64,000 nucleotides of DNA from Eubacterium ruminantium (GTDB lineage Bacteria; Bacillota; Clostridia; Lachnospirales; Lachnospiraceae), in contig NZ_FUXA01000008.1 of the NCBI RefSeq assembly GCF_900167085.1, positions 179,702 to 243,701 on the forward strand, read 5' to 3'. Every line of letters begins with the position of its first letter. Within the stretch, counting starts at the first letter, position 1. The notes under the pieces are model-generated. The model was not told where the DNA came from. It saw only the letters and a program-made list of their open reading frames with translations, and did not search any database. This document shows, one piece after another, positions 43,607 to 52,593 of this stretch. Both the position numbers and the translations under genes were made by a program.

Positions 43607-45592
43607 ATGAGTATGACAAATATCGAAAACAAATCAGTTAATGCAATCAGAATTCTTGCTGCAGACGCAATCCAGAAGGCAAATTCAGGACATCCGGGCC
43701 TTCCACTTGGTGCAGCACCAACAGCTTATACAGTATGGGCTAAACATATGAAGCACAATCCTGCAAATCCTAAGTGGGAGAATCGTGACAGATTCGTTCT
43801 TTCAGGCGGACATGGATCAATGCTTTTATATTCCCTCCTGCATCTTTTCGGATATGGTCTTACAATAGATGATATCAAGAACTTCCGTCAGTTTGGAAGT
43901 CTTACACCGGGTCATCCGGAATATGGTCATACTATAGGTGTAGAGGCTACAACAGGTCCTCTTGGCGCAGGTATGGCAATGGCAACAGGTATGGCTATCG
44001 CTGAGAAGCACCTTGAGAGTGTATTCAACAAAGAAGGATTCCCTGTTGTTGATCATTATACATATGTTCTTGGTGGAGATGGATGTATGATGGAAGGTAT
44101 TTCTTATGAAGCATTTTCTCTTGCGGGAACACTTGGCCTCAGCAAGCTTATCGTTCTTTACGATTCAAATGACATTTCTATCGAAGGTGGAACAAATATT
44201 GCATTCCGTGAGAATGTTCAGAAGCGTTTCGAAGCTTTCGGATTCCAGACACTTCGTGTAGAAGATGGAAATAATATAGATGAGATCAGCAAGGCTATTG
44301 AAGCAGCTAAGGCTGATACAGAGAGACCTTCATTTATCGAGATTAAGACAAAGATTGGTGCAGGATGCCCTGCAAAAGAAGGTAAGGCTTCAGCTCATGG
44401 TGAGCCTCTTGGTGTTGAAAATGTTGCAGCTCTTCGTGAGAACCTTGGATGGGAATCACAGGAAAGCTTTGTAGTTCCACAGGATGTTTATGATAACTAT
44501 TCTTCAATCGCTAAGGCAAATGCTTCATATGAAGAAGAGTGGAACAGCCTTATGGAAAAATATTTCGCAACATATCCTGAGATGAAGGAACTTTGGGATA
44601 AGTTCTACAATGGTAAGGATGCAGAGAAGCTTTTCGATAATGAAGAGTTCTGGAATGTAGTTGATAAGCCTGAAGCAACAAGAAATGTATCAGGTAAGAT
44701 CATAAATATTATTAAAAATGTTGTTCCAAATATGTTTGGTGGTGCAGCTGACCTTGCTCCTTCAACAAAGACATATATGGCAGACAAGGGTGATTTCTCT
44801 AAGGAAACTCCTGATGGATGCAATATGCATTTTGGTGTAAGAGAGCTTTCAATGGCTGCTATCGGAAATGGTATCTATCTCCATGGTGGACTTAAGCCAT
44901 ATGTTTCAACATTCTTCGTATTCAGCGACTATGTTAAGCCAATGGCAAGACTTTCAGCTCTTATGAAAGCACCTGTAACATATGTACTTACACATGATAG
45001 TATCGGTGTAGGTGAAGATGGACCTACACATCAGCCAATCGAGCAGCTTGCAATGCTCAGAGCAATGCCTAATTTCTATGTATGGAGACCGGCAGATGCT
45101 TCAGAGACAGCTGCAGCTTGGTACTTCGCACTTACAAAGAAGGATGCTCCTTCAGCACTTGTACTTACAAGACAGAATCTTCCACAGCTTGATGGTTCAG
45201 GAAAGGATGCCCTTAAGGGAGGATATATTCTTGAGGATTCTACAAAGGCAACACCTGATGCAATCATCATCGCTACAGGTTCAGAAGTAAGTCTTGCAGT
45301 TGAAGCTAAGAAGATACTTGCAGGAAAGGGCGTTGACGCAAGAGTCGTTAGTATGCCATGTATGGATCTTTTTGAGGATCAGTCTGAAGAATATAAAGAA
45401 TCAGTACTTCCTAAGGAAGTTAGAAAGAGAGTTGCAGTTGAAGCTCTTACAAGCTTTGGCTGGGGCAAGTATATCGGACTTGATGGTAAGTTCGTAGGAA
45501 TGAAGGGATTCGGAGCTTCTGCACCTGCAGGACAGCTTTTCCCATTCTTCGGTATTACTGCTGATGCTGTTGCAGAAGCAATCACTGATTAA
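43607..45592 (+). CDS. tkt: Transketolase
   Basis: ThDP enzyme of the pentose phosphate pathway, full length at 661 residues. Landmarks are NSGHPGLPLGAAP, SGGHGSMLLYSLLHL, the ThDP motif GGDGCMMEGISYEAFSLAG ending in YDSN, and THDSIGVGEDGPTHQPIEQL in the pyrimidine domain. GGAGAAAGTGAGAG precedes the start; a second in-frame ATG lies two codons later. Codon choice is of the highly expressed type. Monocistronic, with a terminator downstream. Confidence 0.97.
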   Translation: MSMTNIENKSVNAIRILAADAIQKANSGHPGLPLGAAPTAYTVWAKHMKHNPANPKWENRDRFVLSGGHGSMLLYSLLHLFGYGLTIDDIKNFRQFGSLTPGHPEYGHTIGVEATTGPLGAGMAMATGMAIAEKHLESVFNKEGFPVVDHYTYVLGGDGCMMEGISYEAFSLAGTLGLSKLIVLYDSNDISIEGGTNIAFRENVQKRFEAFGFQTLRVEDGNNIDEISKAIEAAKADTERPSFIEIKTKIGAGCPAKEGKASAHGEPLGVENVAALRENLGWESQESFVVPQDVYDNYSSIAKANASYEEEWNSLMEKYFATYPEMKELWDKFYNGKDAEKLFDNEEFWNVVDKPEATRNVSGKIINIIKNVVPNMFGGAADLAPSTKTYMADKGDFSKETPDGCNMHFGVRELSMAAIGNGIYLHGGLKPYVSTFFVFSDYVKPMARLSALMKAPVTYVLTHDSIGVGEDGPTHQPIEQLAMLRAMPNFYVWRPADASETAAAWYFALTKKDAPSALVLTRQNLPQLDGSGKDALKGGYILEDSTKATPDAIIIATGSEVSLAVEAKKILAGKGVDARVVSMPCMDLFEDQSEEYKESVLPKEVRKRVAVEALTSFGWGKYIGLDGKFVGMKGFGASAPAGQLFPFFGITADAVAEAITD

Positions 45593-45625
45593 TCTGTCAA
45601 CTCATATACATAATCTTTAAAAAAG

Positions 45626-45660
45626 AATCGCCCGGATTTAATATCCGAGCGATTTCTTTA
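45626..45660. terminator. Terminator between tkt and mecA
   Basis: AATCGCCCGGAT and ATCCGAGCGATT form a stem with one mismatch, followed by TCTTTA; the adjacent genes converge. Confidence 0.7.
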
Positions 45661-45768
45661 TGTCTGCTACTGCAAAGCGGTCTCGTATTAATTTACTTTT
45701 TGGCAGCGCGCTGTCAAAAATATTGATTAATTATCGACTACCTAACAGCCTTATACTTATGCATGGCA

Positions 45769-46647
45769 TTATATTGTAGCCATAAGCTGCATAGCATTTT
45801 TACGGCGTATTATCTTAAAGTGTTCATTGTAAAATGAAATTGATGCATAGGTTGTTCTGCATTTAAGCGAATATTTGAGAAGCTTCTTCTCTACTTCTTC
45901 AAAACTTGTAGCCGTATTGGCATTGGATGTTGCATAAAGGAAGTAAAATCCTGAATTTTCATCCTTATATAATGTATTATCGCTGAAATACAGTGAACTG
46001 ATCTCATTTGCAGCAGCAATTACACTTGAAAGATCCTTAAACATATATACATTATAAGGACTTTCAGCAGGTGGTCTATTCTTGTTACCAGGAGATGCGG
46101 TTATTGTCACATCTGCTTTAACATGGGCATCAGGAGTATCGAAAGAAACGGAATCATTCTTTACGACATTTTCTGCGATATTACCAAGAGCACTTGTAAT
46201 GCCGGAAATAATATCGGAAAACTTCTCCTTCATTGACTGCTGAAGATTGTCAAGCTTGTCATTATTATTCTGTATTCCGTCCTCATCATCAGATGAAAGG
46301 ATCTGATCATCGGAACTAAGATCTGTATCTTCTAAATCATCAAGGTCATCACCCTGCGAAAGATGGGTGAAGCGTGAAAATCTTGAATCAAGTTCATCAG
46401 GATTATCAACCTTTGTTACGATCAGAATGAGTGTATCCTTATTAGTAGGAATAGCCTCTATCATAAGCGGTGATTCATCAATCTCAAAATCAAGTTCTTC
46501 AGATGCCTGCTTGATCATTTCCTGGAAAAGCTGTCTTGCCTTGTCGGTTCCATAAGCAAGTTCAGCAAGTCGGATATTCTTCTCAGCAAGATCCTCGCGA
46601 TTCAGAATGCATCGTATTTGGTTATCATTAATTTTTTCTATTTTCAT
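45769..46647 (-). CDS. mecA: Adaptor protein MecA
   Basis: Adaptor that delivers substrates to the ClpC/ClpP protease. The N-terminal domain MKIEKINDNQIRCILNREDL and LFQEMIKQASEELDFEID is typical. The C-terminal domain (~185-290) begins YNVYMFKDLSSVIAAAN and carries the ClpC-binding fold. Between them is an acidic Asp/Ser-rich linker (DDLEDTDLSSDDQILSSDDE), longer than in Bacillus (about 292 residues versus ~220). ATG 46647 is set by GGAGGTG six bases upstream, rather than GTG 46656. Confidence 0.9.
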   Translation of the reverse strand: MKIEKINDNQIRCILNREDLAEKNIRLAELAYGTDKARQLFQEMIKQASEELDFEIDESPLMIEAIPTNKDTLILIVTKVDNPDELDSRFSRFTHLSQGDDLDDLEDTDLSSDDQILSSDDEDGIQNNNDKLDNLQQSMKEKFSDIISGITSALGNIAENVVKNDSVSFDTPDAHVKADVTITASPGNKNRPPAESPYNVYMFKDLSSVIAAANEISSLYFSDNTLYKDENSGFYFLYATSNANTATSFEEVEKKLLKYSLKCRTTYASISFYNEHFKIIRRKNAMQLMATI

Positions 46648-47053
46648 ATAGATCACCTCCGGTAAGAATGAAAATCTGCCGGTTGTCGGTGCCTAAAAGG
46701 CATATCTTCAGTGTAAATTATGATTAGTTTAACACAAAAAATTTATGTGTAAAGCAAAATTTAGAGATTGATAAAATATTTCAAACTTATTTCATACTTT
46801 TCATATTGAAATACAAATGGATCTCTGTTAGATTAATTATAACATTTCTTAAACCATAATGATACACCTTCATGCAAGAAAACTGCATTGATTTATGTAA
46901 GGATATTGCGGGATATATCACAAAAAGGTCTTCTTTGACTTATGTGAAGAGTGCAGGATTGTAAGGAGGTGCATAATAGGGACAAAAAACTTTAGGTAGT
47001 AGTGTATTTAATTGAATTATCGGGAAAATGTAATATACTTAAAGAGCAAAAAG
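46648..47053. other. Gene-free AT-rich stretch after mecA start
   Basis: About 400 bases between the divergent mecA and the end of the ferredoxin gene. A GGAGGTG at ~46965 is not followed by a start codon with an open frame. No RNA gene or repeat was recognised; it presumably holds the mecA promoter. Confidence 0.5.
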
Positions 47054-47084
47054 AGAGCAGGTAGTTGATCAGACTACCTGCTCT
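47054..47084 (-). terminator. Terminator of the ferredoxin gene
   Basis: AGAGCAGGTAGT pairs perfectly with ACTACCTGCTCT over 12 bp with a 7-base loop; on the minus strand it is followed by a T-rich run. Confidence 0.75.
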
Positions 47085-47132
47085 TTTAGCTAACCGGTTA
47101 AGCTTATATGCTTAATAATTTAAAGAAATTAA

Positions 47133-47303
47133 TTACGCCTCGCTTATAACTCCCATTGGGCATGTACCTGCACAAGCACCACAGCTAATGCATGTATTTG
47201 CATCAATTACATATACGCCACCGTTGTCTGAGATTGCTCCTACTGGGCATGTTCCTGCACATGATCCACAACCGATACATCCATCACCAATAACAAATGC
47301 CAT
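47133..47303 (-). CDS. 2[4Fe-4S] ferredoxin
   Basis: A 56-residue clostridial-type ferredoxin, an electron carrier of anaerobic metabolism. Two CxxCxxCxxxCP cluster motifs are visible: CIGCGSCAGTCP and CISCGACAGTCP, in two symmetric halves. AGGAGG lies 6-8 bases before the minus-strand ATG at 47301-47303. It is divergent from pflB. It may donate electrons to radical-SAM enzymes such as the PFL activase. Confidence 0.96.
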   Translation of the reverse strand: MAFVIGDGCIGCGSCAGTCPVGAISDNGGVYVIDANTCISCGACAGTCPMGVISEA

Positions 47304-47483
47304 TGTAATGTCCTCCTTTATTTACAATAATTATTTTTTGCAAAATCATATTACAACATAGATACTCAGTAAGTCTAGACTAATAATGTTTTCATATAAC
47401 TAATTATAGTTTATAAATATAGATAAAAAGGACGTTTATCCTTGGAAATATGCGATGATTTAGTCAAAAATATTCTGTGTATA

Positions 47484-47563
47484 TTGTATACAAAAGTTGT
47501 ATTAAAAAAAGTACAAAAAAGATAAGTTTTGACGTTGACGTGTATACAATCTTATTTTATAAT
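47484..47563 (+). promoter_or_regulatory. pflB promoter with two TGTATACA palindromes
   Basis: TTGACG (47535-47540), 17 bases, TATAAT (47558-47563) give a strong promoter about 155 bases before pflB. The palindrome TGTATACAAT (47541-47550) fills the spacer and a perfect TTGTATACAA (47484-47493) lies 57 bases upstream. This looks like a repressor operator pair; the protein is unknown. Confidence 0.65.
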
Positions 47564-47717
47564 GGAATCAATAAAACAGTAAGTCTCGGATTTTCGCCAT
47601 TTTTTGACACATTTTGACTTGTATCTATTGTCTGGCTAAAAGCACAAGATATGGTGGCCGGCATCTGAGAATAAGCTGTAAGATAAAAATATTAAATCTT
47701 AAGGAGGATTTTGAAAC

Positions 47718-49772
47718 ATGGAAGCAACAGGATGGAATGGCTTCGTAGGCGGCAAGTGGCAGAAGGAAGTAAACGTTCGTGACTTCATTCAGAAGAACTA
47801 TACTCCATATGAGGGAGATGATTCTTTCCTCGCAGACCCTACACAGAACACAAAGGATTTATGGCAGCAGGTACTTGATCTTTCTAAACTTGAGAGAGAA
47901 AAAGGCGGAGTTGTTGATATGGATACTAAGGTTGTATCTACACTTACATCTCATCAGGCTGGATATCTTGATAAGGATAAGGAAACAATCGTTGGTTTCC
48001 AGACAGATAAGCCATTCAAGAGAGGAATGAACGTATACGGTGGTATTCGTATGGCTGAGAAGGCTTGTGCTGATAACGGTTATACAGTAGACCCAGAAGT
48101 AGTTGAATTCTTCACAGTTCACAGAAAAACACATAACGCAGGCGTTTTCGATGTATATGATTCAGAAATCAGAAGATGCCGTTCAAATCACATTATCACA
48201 GGTCTTCCAGATGCTTACGGACGTGGACGTATCATCGGTGACTACAGAAGAGTAGCACTTTATGGTATCGATTACCTCGTAGCTGATAAGGAAGATCAGA
48301 AGATTTCATTTGGTACAGAGTACACAGATGATGTTATCAGAGGTAAGGAAGAAATCTCTGAGCAGATCAAGGCTCTTAAGGAGCTCAAGACTATGGCTTC
48401 ATTCTATGGCTTCGATATTTCTAAGCCGGCTACAAATGTTCAGGAAGCTATTCAGTGGACATATTTTGGTTACCTTGGAGCAGTTAAGGAGCAGAACGGT
48501 GCTGCAATGTCACTTGGCCGTACAGCTACATTCCTTGATTGCTATGCTGAGAGAGACCTTGCAAATGGTACATTTACAGAGTCACAGATTCAGGAATTCG
48601 TAGACCACTTCATCATGAAGCTTCGTCTCGTTAAGTTCGCAAGAACACCTGAATACAATCAGATTTTCGCTGGTGATCCTGTTTGGGTAACAGAGTCACT
48701 CGGTGGTATGGGTGTTGACGGACGTACACTTGTTTCTAAGATGTCATTCCGTTACCTCCACACACTTGACAACCTTGGAACATCTCCAGAACCAAACCTT
48801 ACAGTTCTTTGGTCAACAAGACTTCCAATCAACTGGAAGCAGTACTGTGCTAAGATGTCTATTAAGTCATCTTCAATCCAGTACGAGAACGATGATATGA
48901 TGAGAGTTGTTCACGGTGATGATTATGGTATCGCATGTTGCGTATCTTCAATGAGAATCGGTAAGGAAATGCAGTTCTTCGGAGCACGTGCTAACCTTGC
49001 TAAGTGTCTCCTTTACGCTATCAACGGTGGTGTTGATGAGTGTACAGGTGTTCAGGTTGGTCCTGAATACAGACCAATTACTTCAGACGACGCTCTTGAT
49101 TTCGATGAAGTTATGCACAAGTATGATGTAATGATGGATTGGCTTGCTAAGGTTTATGTAAATGCCCTTAACATCATCCATTATATGCATGATAAGTATG
49201 CTTATGAGAGAATTCAGATGGCTCTTCATGACAGAGATGTTAGAAGATACTTCGCTACAGGTATTGCTGGTCTCTCATGCGTAGCTGACTCACTTTCAGC
49301 TATCAAGTATGCTAAGGTTTATCCTGTAAGAAATGAGCAGGGTATCGTAGTAAGCTACAGAACAGAGGGTGATTTCCCTAAGTATGGTAACAACGATGAT
49401 AGAGTTGATGAGATCGCAGCTAATCTTGTTTCAACATTCATGAAGAAGATTCGTTCACACCATGTTTACAGAAACTCATTCCCTACAATGTCAGTTCTTA
49501 CAATTACTTCAAACGTAACATATGGTAAGAATACAGGTGATACACCTTGCGGTAGAAAGCATGGTCAGCCACTTGCACCTGGTGCTAACCCAATGCACAG
49601 AAGAGATACACACGGAGCATATGCTTCACTTTCTTCAGTATCTAAGCTTCCATTTGAGTATGCACAGGATGGTATTTCAAATACATTCTCAATCATTCCT
49701 AACGCTCTTGGTAAGGAAGATCAGGTATTCGCAGGTGACCTTGACGTAGATCTTGGACTTGACAAGCAGTAA
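47718..49772 (+). CDS. pflB: Pyruvate formate-lyase catalytic subunit lacking the glycyl-radical domain
   Basis: Splits pyruvate and CoA into acetyl-CoA and formate. The 684-residue protein follows PFL from the N-terminus to [13 protein letters not shown] and has the catalytic pair Cys407-Cys408 in [10 protein letters not shown], but ends with a double stop TAATAA just before the RVSGYA glycyl-radical segment. That segment is encoded separately at 50211. 684 plus 79 residues gives 763, close to the ~760 of E. coli PFL. AAGGAGG precedes the ATG, and codon choice suggests very high expression. Function requires the separate radical subunit and PflA. Confidence 0.95.
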   Translation: MEATGWNGFVGGKWQKEVNVRDFIQKNYTPYEGDDSFLADPTQNTKDLWQQVLDLSKLEREKGGVVDMDTKVVSTLTSHQAGYLDKDKETIVGFQTDKPFKRGMNVYGGIRMAEKACADNGYTVDPEVVEFFTVHRKTHNAGVFDVYDSEIRRCRSNHIITGLPDAYGRGRIIGDYRRVALYGIDYLVADKEDQKISFGTEYTDDVIRGKEEISEQIKALKELKTMASFYGFDISKPATNVQEAIQWTYFGYLGAVKEQNGAAMSLGRTATFLDCYAERDLANGTFTESQIQEFVDHFIMKLRLVKFARTPEYNQIFAGDPVWVTESLGGMGVDGRTLVSKMSFRYLHTLDNLGTSPEPNLTVLWSTRLPINWKQYCAKMSIKSSSIQYENDDMMRVVHGDDYGIACCVSSMRIGKEMQFFGARANLAKCLLYAINGGVDECTGVQVGPEYRPITSDDALDFDEVMHKYDVMMDWLAKVYVNALNIIHYMHDKYAYERIQMALHDRDVRRYFATGIAGLSCVADSLSAIKYAKVYPVRNEQGIVVSYRTEGDFPKYGNNDDRVDEIAANLVSTFMKKIRSHHVYRNSFPTMSVLTITSNVTYGKNTGDTPCGRKHGQPLAPGANPMHRRDTHGAYASLSSVSKLPFEYAQDGISNTFSIIPNALGKEDQVFAGDLDVDLGLDKQ

Positions 49773-49800
49773 TAATTTACTGGAGTTAAATCATGTCGGT

Positions 49801-49821
49801 ATCGCATTTTCATAATGCGAT
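49801..49821 (+). other. Hairpin between pflB and the 73-aa gene
   Basis: ATCGCATT and AATGCGAT form a perfect 8-bp stem with a 5-base loop. It has no T-run, so it may be an mRNA processing or stabilising element that sets subunit ratios. Confidence 0.5.
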
Positions 49822-49900
49822 CCGGCAGATATATATTTACCATATGCGACTCAAAGTAAACATGAGATCATGTTGACTTTATGATAACGAGGAGGCAGAT

Positions 49901-50122
49901 ATGGCAGATAAATTAAATGATGTAAATGATATTGTTTCCATGCTCGATAATATGGTTGCAGGCGGAACAGGTCATATAAATGTTACGATTGATGAGAATG
50001 CGGAGGCCGGTAAAACGGTTGAAACCATGGGATGCATTGATTGTGCTAAGGGAGACCTTGCTTGTTCGGTTCCAACTCTTATGGAAGGTATGGATGATGC
50101 ATTTGCAGATGAGAATAAATAG
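49901..50122 (+). CDS. Small PFL-associated protein, degenerate glycyl-radical-domain paralogue
   Basis: A 73-residue protein with a strong RBS (CGAGGAGGCAG). Residues ~5-30 (VNDIVSMLDNMVAGGTGHIN) align with the opening of the 79-residue radical domain downstream ([20 protein letters not shown]). After that it diverges: the NRETLLDA and RVSGYAV segments are absent, and instead there are three Cys (GCIDCAKGDLAC) and an acidic tail. It cannot carry the glycyl radical. It might bind PflB at the radical-domain site as a placeholder or modulator; this is inference from similarity and position. Confidence 0.75.
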   Translation: MADKLNDVNDIVSMLDNMVAGGTGHINVTIDENAEAGKTVETMGCIDCAKGDLACSVPTLMEGMDDAFADENK

Positions 50123-50210
50123 GTGAGAGATTTTCGGTTTGGTCCGGATGATCTTTCAGTAATGAAATATCATTTCTTTCACTGAATTAAAGATTGGAGG
50201 TAATATCAAA

Positions 50211-50450
50211 ATGGCTAGTACAGCTCAGATCGATAACTTAGTAGATATGTTAGATGGTTATGTAACAAAGGGTGGTCATCACCTCAATGTTAATGTATAT
50301 AACAGAGAGACACTTCTTGATGCTCAGAAGCATCCAGAAAACTATCCACAGCTTACAATCCGTGTTTCTGGATATGCAGTTAACTTCATCAAGCTCACAA
50401 AGGAGCAGCAGGATGACGTTATCTCACGTACATTCCATGAATCACTTTAA
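50211..50450 (+). CDS. Stand-alone glycyl-radical domain of pyruvate formate-lyase (GrcA-like)
   Basis: A 79-residue protein equal to the C-terminal domain of [42 protein letters not shown], and [15 protein letters not shown]. Gly54 in RVSGYAV is the radical site. TTGGAGG precedes the ATG and codons are of the highly expressed type. It resembles E. coli YfiD/GrcA, which repairs oxygen-cut PFL, but here no intact PFL is seen, so this is probably the obligate radical subunit of a split enzyme. A strong terminator ends the operon. Confidence 0.93.
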   Translation: MASTAQIDNLVDMLDGYVTKGGHHLNVNVYNRETLLDAQKHPENYPQLTIRVSGYAVNFIKLTKEQQDDVISRTFHESL

Positions 50451-50475
50451 TCATTAACATTATTAAGATGTTATG

Positions 50476-50510
50476 CGGGTACAGGGATTATCTCTGTACC
50501 CGTTTTTTTT
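50476..50510 (+). terminator. Terminator of the split pfl operon
   Basis: CGGGTACAG pairs with CTGTACCCG, extended by three further pairs to a small loop, followed by eight T residues. Confidence 0.9.
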
Positions 50511-50615
50511 GAAAATTGTATTTTGAAATGTATATTATATTTGATATAATATTTGACTAGTGAAGAAAAAAGGTTAATTGACATTAATATCTAAACATTA
50601 AGGGGATCTGAAGTA

Positions 50616-52166
50616 ATGAAAAATTTAACAGAGCATGATAAGGCCCTGAATACTTATTCAAACTATATAGGACTGCGTATTTTTTCTGTGATTGTATGTT
50701 TATTTAGTCTGTATAATTTTCCAAAGAAAGATAATAAGTTCTTTTATTCTTATTATGACCATATAATGAATCGAGATATCTTCCGGTCCGGGGGTGATTT
50801 TTGGAAACAGCTGAATACCTTTATGATCATGTCATATGTTGTGGCAATTATCATTTTAGTATTAAATGCAATTCTTGCGAAAAAAGAAAGGTGTGAAGGT
50901 GTATTTTCCGATATTGTTTTATATGGATATCTTACTTTATTAAATCCTATATATGTTCTGGTTTCCATGATCGGAAGTAAGGCAGGAGGATTTCGTAAGG
51001 ATGCGGGAATTAAAATCTTAGTAATTCCTATGATTTATTTTTTCGTGATGCTGATTTTTCATATAAGACAGTATAGAAAGAATAAGTATTACTATCGTGA
51101 TGAGAAGGCTAATTCGCAAATGAAAGGTGTCTTCACCGTAATTGCTTTTATTCAGATACTTGTACTTATTTTATTGCCTGGGAAAAATATTATTTCCGCA
51201 GTAAAGATGTCAAAGGATTATAGCAGTAACTATGGCTGTTATAAGGCCAGACCCGGAAAAATTGTGGGGATTGATGAGGATACTATAGGAAATAGAAATA
51301 ATAATAGTTTCATATGGGATGATAAACTTCATATTATTTCTGATGATAAAATTTATGTAATTGATGAAAACGAGAAACCGGTGGAGAGGTATAACCCGGG
51401 AGTATCGATAAAATATTTCGCGCTTTATTCAAATGGAACAGAGGATGTTCTGTATATTGGTGAAGAAGAAAAAAATGACGAACTAAAGGAATATAAGTTT
51501 AATATATACTCTTTTAATCTGCGTAGCGAAAAAACAAATCTGGTATATTCAGAAGAGTGTGAAAAGAATAATGAATGGATAAGGATGTTCGCCATAAAGG
51601 ATGATTATTTATATTATATGTTCTGCGATAATCGCGCAAATGGTGGAACCATATATCGTTTCAAAATATCTGAGCATACTGAAGAACAGTTAGTAAATAA
51701 AGAATTATATGTGTCAAATATTCGTATTGAATCGGATGTGGACTTAGTATGTATTTATAATTATGATATTCGCAAATATGGAAGGAATGCTTATCAGCCG
51801 TATAAGGGTGCTGTATATTATGGGATCAAAGAGCAGGTAAAAAAGGGTGAATATATTAATAGATTATACCGCAAGGATTATAATAGTAAAAAAAACAAGA
51901 AGGGTAATGATATAATTGAGGAAATTACTCCTGATGTTGGAAATGCACAGAATATAAATATCTATAAAGATAAAATATATTTCTCGATAAATGGGGATAA
52001 ACCTGTTATATGCTGCATGAATCTGGATGGCTCGGATTATCAGGTTCTTGAAGAAGTGGCTACAGATGAAGATATAATTATCTCTGCGGTATGTGTATCG
52101 GACGATTATATAGTATATAAATTGTGGACAGGTAAAGGAAACAAAATGAGAGTAATAAAGAGATAA
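50616..52166 (+). CDS. Membrane protein with propeller-like extracytoplasmic domain
   Basis: A 516-residue protein with five predicted helices in residues ~18-190 (IGLRIFSVIVCLFSLYNF, FMIMSYVVAIIILVLNAIL, DIVLYGYLTLLNPIYVLVSM and others), then ~310 residues of beta-strand repeats. Repeated units such as DKLHIISDDKIYVIDENEK, DDYLYYMFCDN, DKIYFSINGDKPVICCMNLD and DDYIVYKLW resemble DUF5050-type beta-propeller blades. Function unknown. It has its own upstream region after the pfl terminator and AAGGGGATC as RBS. It separates the pfl subunits from pflA. Confidence 0.75.
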   Translation: MKNLTEHDKALNTYSNYIGLRIFSVIVCLFSLYNFPKKDNKFFYSYYDHIMNRDIFRSGGDFWKQLNTFMIMSYVVAIIILVLNAILAKKERCEGVFSDIVLYGYLTLLNPIYVLVSMIGSKAGGFRKDAGIKILVIPMIYFFVMLIFHIRQYRKNKYYYRDEKANSQMKGVFTVIAFIQILVLILLPGKNIISAVKMSKDYSSNYGCYKARPGKIVGIDEDTIGNRNNNSFIWDDKLHIISDDKIYVIDENEKPVERYNPGVSIKYFALYSNGTEDVLYIGEEEKNDELKEYKFNIYSFNLRSEKTNLVYSEECEKNNEWIRMFAIKDDYLYYMFCDNRANGGTIYRFKISEHTEEQLVNKELYVSNIRIESDVDLVCIYNYDIRKYGRNAYQPYKGAVYYGIKEQVKKGEYINRLYRKDYNSKKNKKGNDIIEEITPDVGNAQNINIYKDKIYFSINGDKPVICCMNLDGSDYQVLEEVATDEDIIISAVCVSDDYIVYKLWTGKGNKMRVIKR

Positions 52167-52265
52167 TGATAAATGCACCGCTGAGGATATATTTTGGTGC
52201 CATGGGTAAATAGATTACTCCGGTGTGATGGATAAATGATTGCTTCGGTATATGGACTTAGTGCT

Positions 52266-52296
52266 AAGAGTGTCGGTTATACGACACTCTTTTTTG
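52266..52296 (+). terminator. Terminator
   Basis: AAGAGTGTCG pairs perfectly with CGACACTCTT around a 6-base loop, followed by a T-run, 100 bases after the membrane protein gene. Confidence 0.88.
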
Positions 52297-52355
52297 TGGG
52301 ATGAAACTACGTTCATTTTATAAAATCCGGTAGAATGCATATTTGTGGGAAATAT

Positions 52356-52420
52356 TGTATGTCGTCGGTGGCAATACGCATCATGTACTGAATATGTGTA
52401 TGTCGTCTGAGAGAATACGC
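52356..52420. repeat. 24-bp imperfect direct repeat
   Basis: TGTATGTCGTC...AATACGC occurs at 52356-52379 and 52397-52420, offset by 41 bases, in the 427-base gap before the next gene. Only the middle bases differ. No other feature was seen in this gap besides the terminator. Confidence 0.7.
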
Positions 52421-52593
52421 GTTTTTTACGGAGTGTGCTGTGGGTACCATGCTTTGTACTAGAAAGATGCAACGTAAAATGGCAAATATGTAAAGTAAAT
52501 ATATCTTGCGGATATGTTTGAGAAAATATAAAATATAGATAATGCTTAAAAATGGGTAGTATTATAGAAAATGTATAGACAGGAGATAAATTA

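Noticed and set aside
49770..50211. Split pfl explained as a pseudogene or sequencing frameshift
   Set aside because: A tandem stop, a 440-base gap with another gene, and separate strong RBS and start codons on both halves argue for a real split; a single frameshift could not produce this.
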